Assembly (NCBI GenBank): GCA_004525875.1 | Contig: SPBQ01000080.1 | Span: 1 to 8,340, forward strand | Direction of reading: 5' to 3' | DNA: 8,340 nucleotides | DNA from: Myxococcales bacterium | Lineage (GTDB): Bacteria; Desulfobacterota_B; Binatia; UBA1149; SPBQ01 | Shown here: piece by piece, positions 6,319-8,340 of the stretch | Layout: every line of letters starts with the position of its first letter | Numbering within the stretch: position 1 is the stretch's first letter | Program-made: the position numbers and the translations under genes | The notes under the pieces: model-generated | What the model saw: the letters and a program-made list of their open reading frames with translations, nothing else | Databases searched by the model: none | Told to the model about the DNA's origin: nothing

Positions 6319-6765
6319 ATGAACCGACAGCTCAAATTCGTAATCGGCATCACCCTCATCGTCTCGTCGATCGGCTTCCTCGTCTACTCGGCGGTCGATC
6401 AGACCAAGATGTACATGATCACTGTTGCCGAGTACCTTTCGGCGGGCGACTCATACGCCGGCACCACGGTACGCATTGCCGGGCGGGTCGCGGGTGGTTC
6501 CATCAACTGGGACGCCTCGAAGCGCGACCTTCACTTCACGCTGCGGGACATCGAGCGCGACGGTAACGTGACCGTACACTACAGCGGACTCCTGCCCGAC
6601 ATGTTCTCCGAGGAACGCGACGTGATCGTCGAGGGGCCCTTCGGCGACGGCGACGTATTCGAGGCGTCGCAAGTTCTGACCAGCTGCCCATCCAAGTACG
6701 AGGCCGAGCAGAAAGAGAAGACTGAGCGCGCGGCCCAAGCCGAGGCCGCGCTCGAGACGCCGTAA
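6319..6765 (+). CDS. ccmE: Cytochrome c maturation protein CcmE, C-x3-Y (cysteine) variant
   Basis: A 148-residue heme chaperone of the Ccm (System I) pathway. It has one N-terminal membrane anchor at about residues 6-26 (KFVIGITLIVSSIGFLVYSA) and a periplasmic OB-fold beta-barrel at about 32-120 (TVRIAGRVAGGSI, LHFTLRD, VTVHYSGLLPDMF, RDVIVEGPF). Canonical CcmE binds heme covalently through His in a H-x3-Y motif (VLAKHDENY). Here the aligned segment is VLTSCPSKY: Cys123 replaces the His and Tyr127 is kept. This is the C-x3-Y type described from Desulfovibrio and some archaea, which functions without the histidine. The tail after Tyr127 is charged and Ala/Glu-rich. ATG 6319 gives the normal N-terminus; no strong Shine-Dalgarno is seen. 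ccmF follows after 3 nt, so the two are translationally coupled. CcmE receives heme from CcmC and hands it to CcmF; ccmABCD are not in the window. Confidence 0.92.
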   Translation: MNRQLKFVIGITLIVSSIGFLVYSAVDQTKMYMITVAEYLSAGDSYAGTTVRIAGRVAGGSINWDASKRDLHFTLRDIERDGNVTVHYSGLLPDMFSEERDVIVEGPFGDGDVFEASQVLTSCPSKYEAEQKEKTERAAQAEAALETP

Positions 6766-6768
6766 GCG

Positions 6769-8340
<1,572 letters not shown>

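Overview
The window is high-GC bacterial chromosome with densely packed genes, many of them convergent or divergent pairs. It has no insertion sequences, CRISPR arrays, phage genes or long repeats. Gene content (a UvrA subtype with a short central insertion, a cytochrome c maturation system whose CcmE carries Cys in place of the heme-binding His, a stand-alone 2-oxoacid dehydrogenase acyltransferase domain) fits a deltaproteobacterial-type or Acidobacteria-like lineage such as Myxococcota, Desulfobacterota or Binatota. This placement is inferred and has low to moderate confidence.

Layout, left to right. (1) 1-488, +: C-terminal end of a UvrD/PcrA helicase. (2) 485-814, -: small secreted protein of unknown function, tail-to-tail with the helicase and sharing CTAG across both stops. 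(3) 955-1922, +: acyltransferase (E2) catalytic-domain gene, interrupted by a frameshift near 1465. (4) 1759-2439, -: PgeF/YfiH-type purine nucleoside phosphorylase (multicopper-oxidase-like) family gene, overlapping the E2 tail by 164 bp in antisense. (5) 2501-5284, +: uvrA, divergent from pgeF. (6) 5293-5799, -: dCMP/deoxycytidylate deaminase family gene, convergent with uvrA, with a hairpin across both stops. (7) 5943-6017, +: tRNA-Gly(CCC) with encoded CCA, followed 8 nt later by the yacG reading frame. (8) 6319-8340, +: ccmE-ccmF, a cytochrome c biogenesis operon that runs off the right edge.

Functional themes: two nucleotide excision repair-linked genes (uvrD-like end and uvrA) lie in the same neighbourhood. 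There are nucleotide-metabolism or housekeeping genes (deaminase, PgeF, YacG), and the start of a Ccm System I operon. CcmE would carry heme and CcmF would ligate it to apocytochrome c on the periplasmic side of the membrane.

I do not see a clear undescribed multi-gene system. The observations most worth checking are the C-x3-Y CcmE variant, the frameshifted E2 with its antisense overlap, the stop-spanning hairpin between uvrA and the deaminase, and several starts without a Shine-Dalgarno that have -10-like boxes placed for leaderless transcripts.
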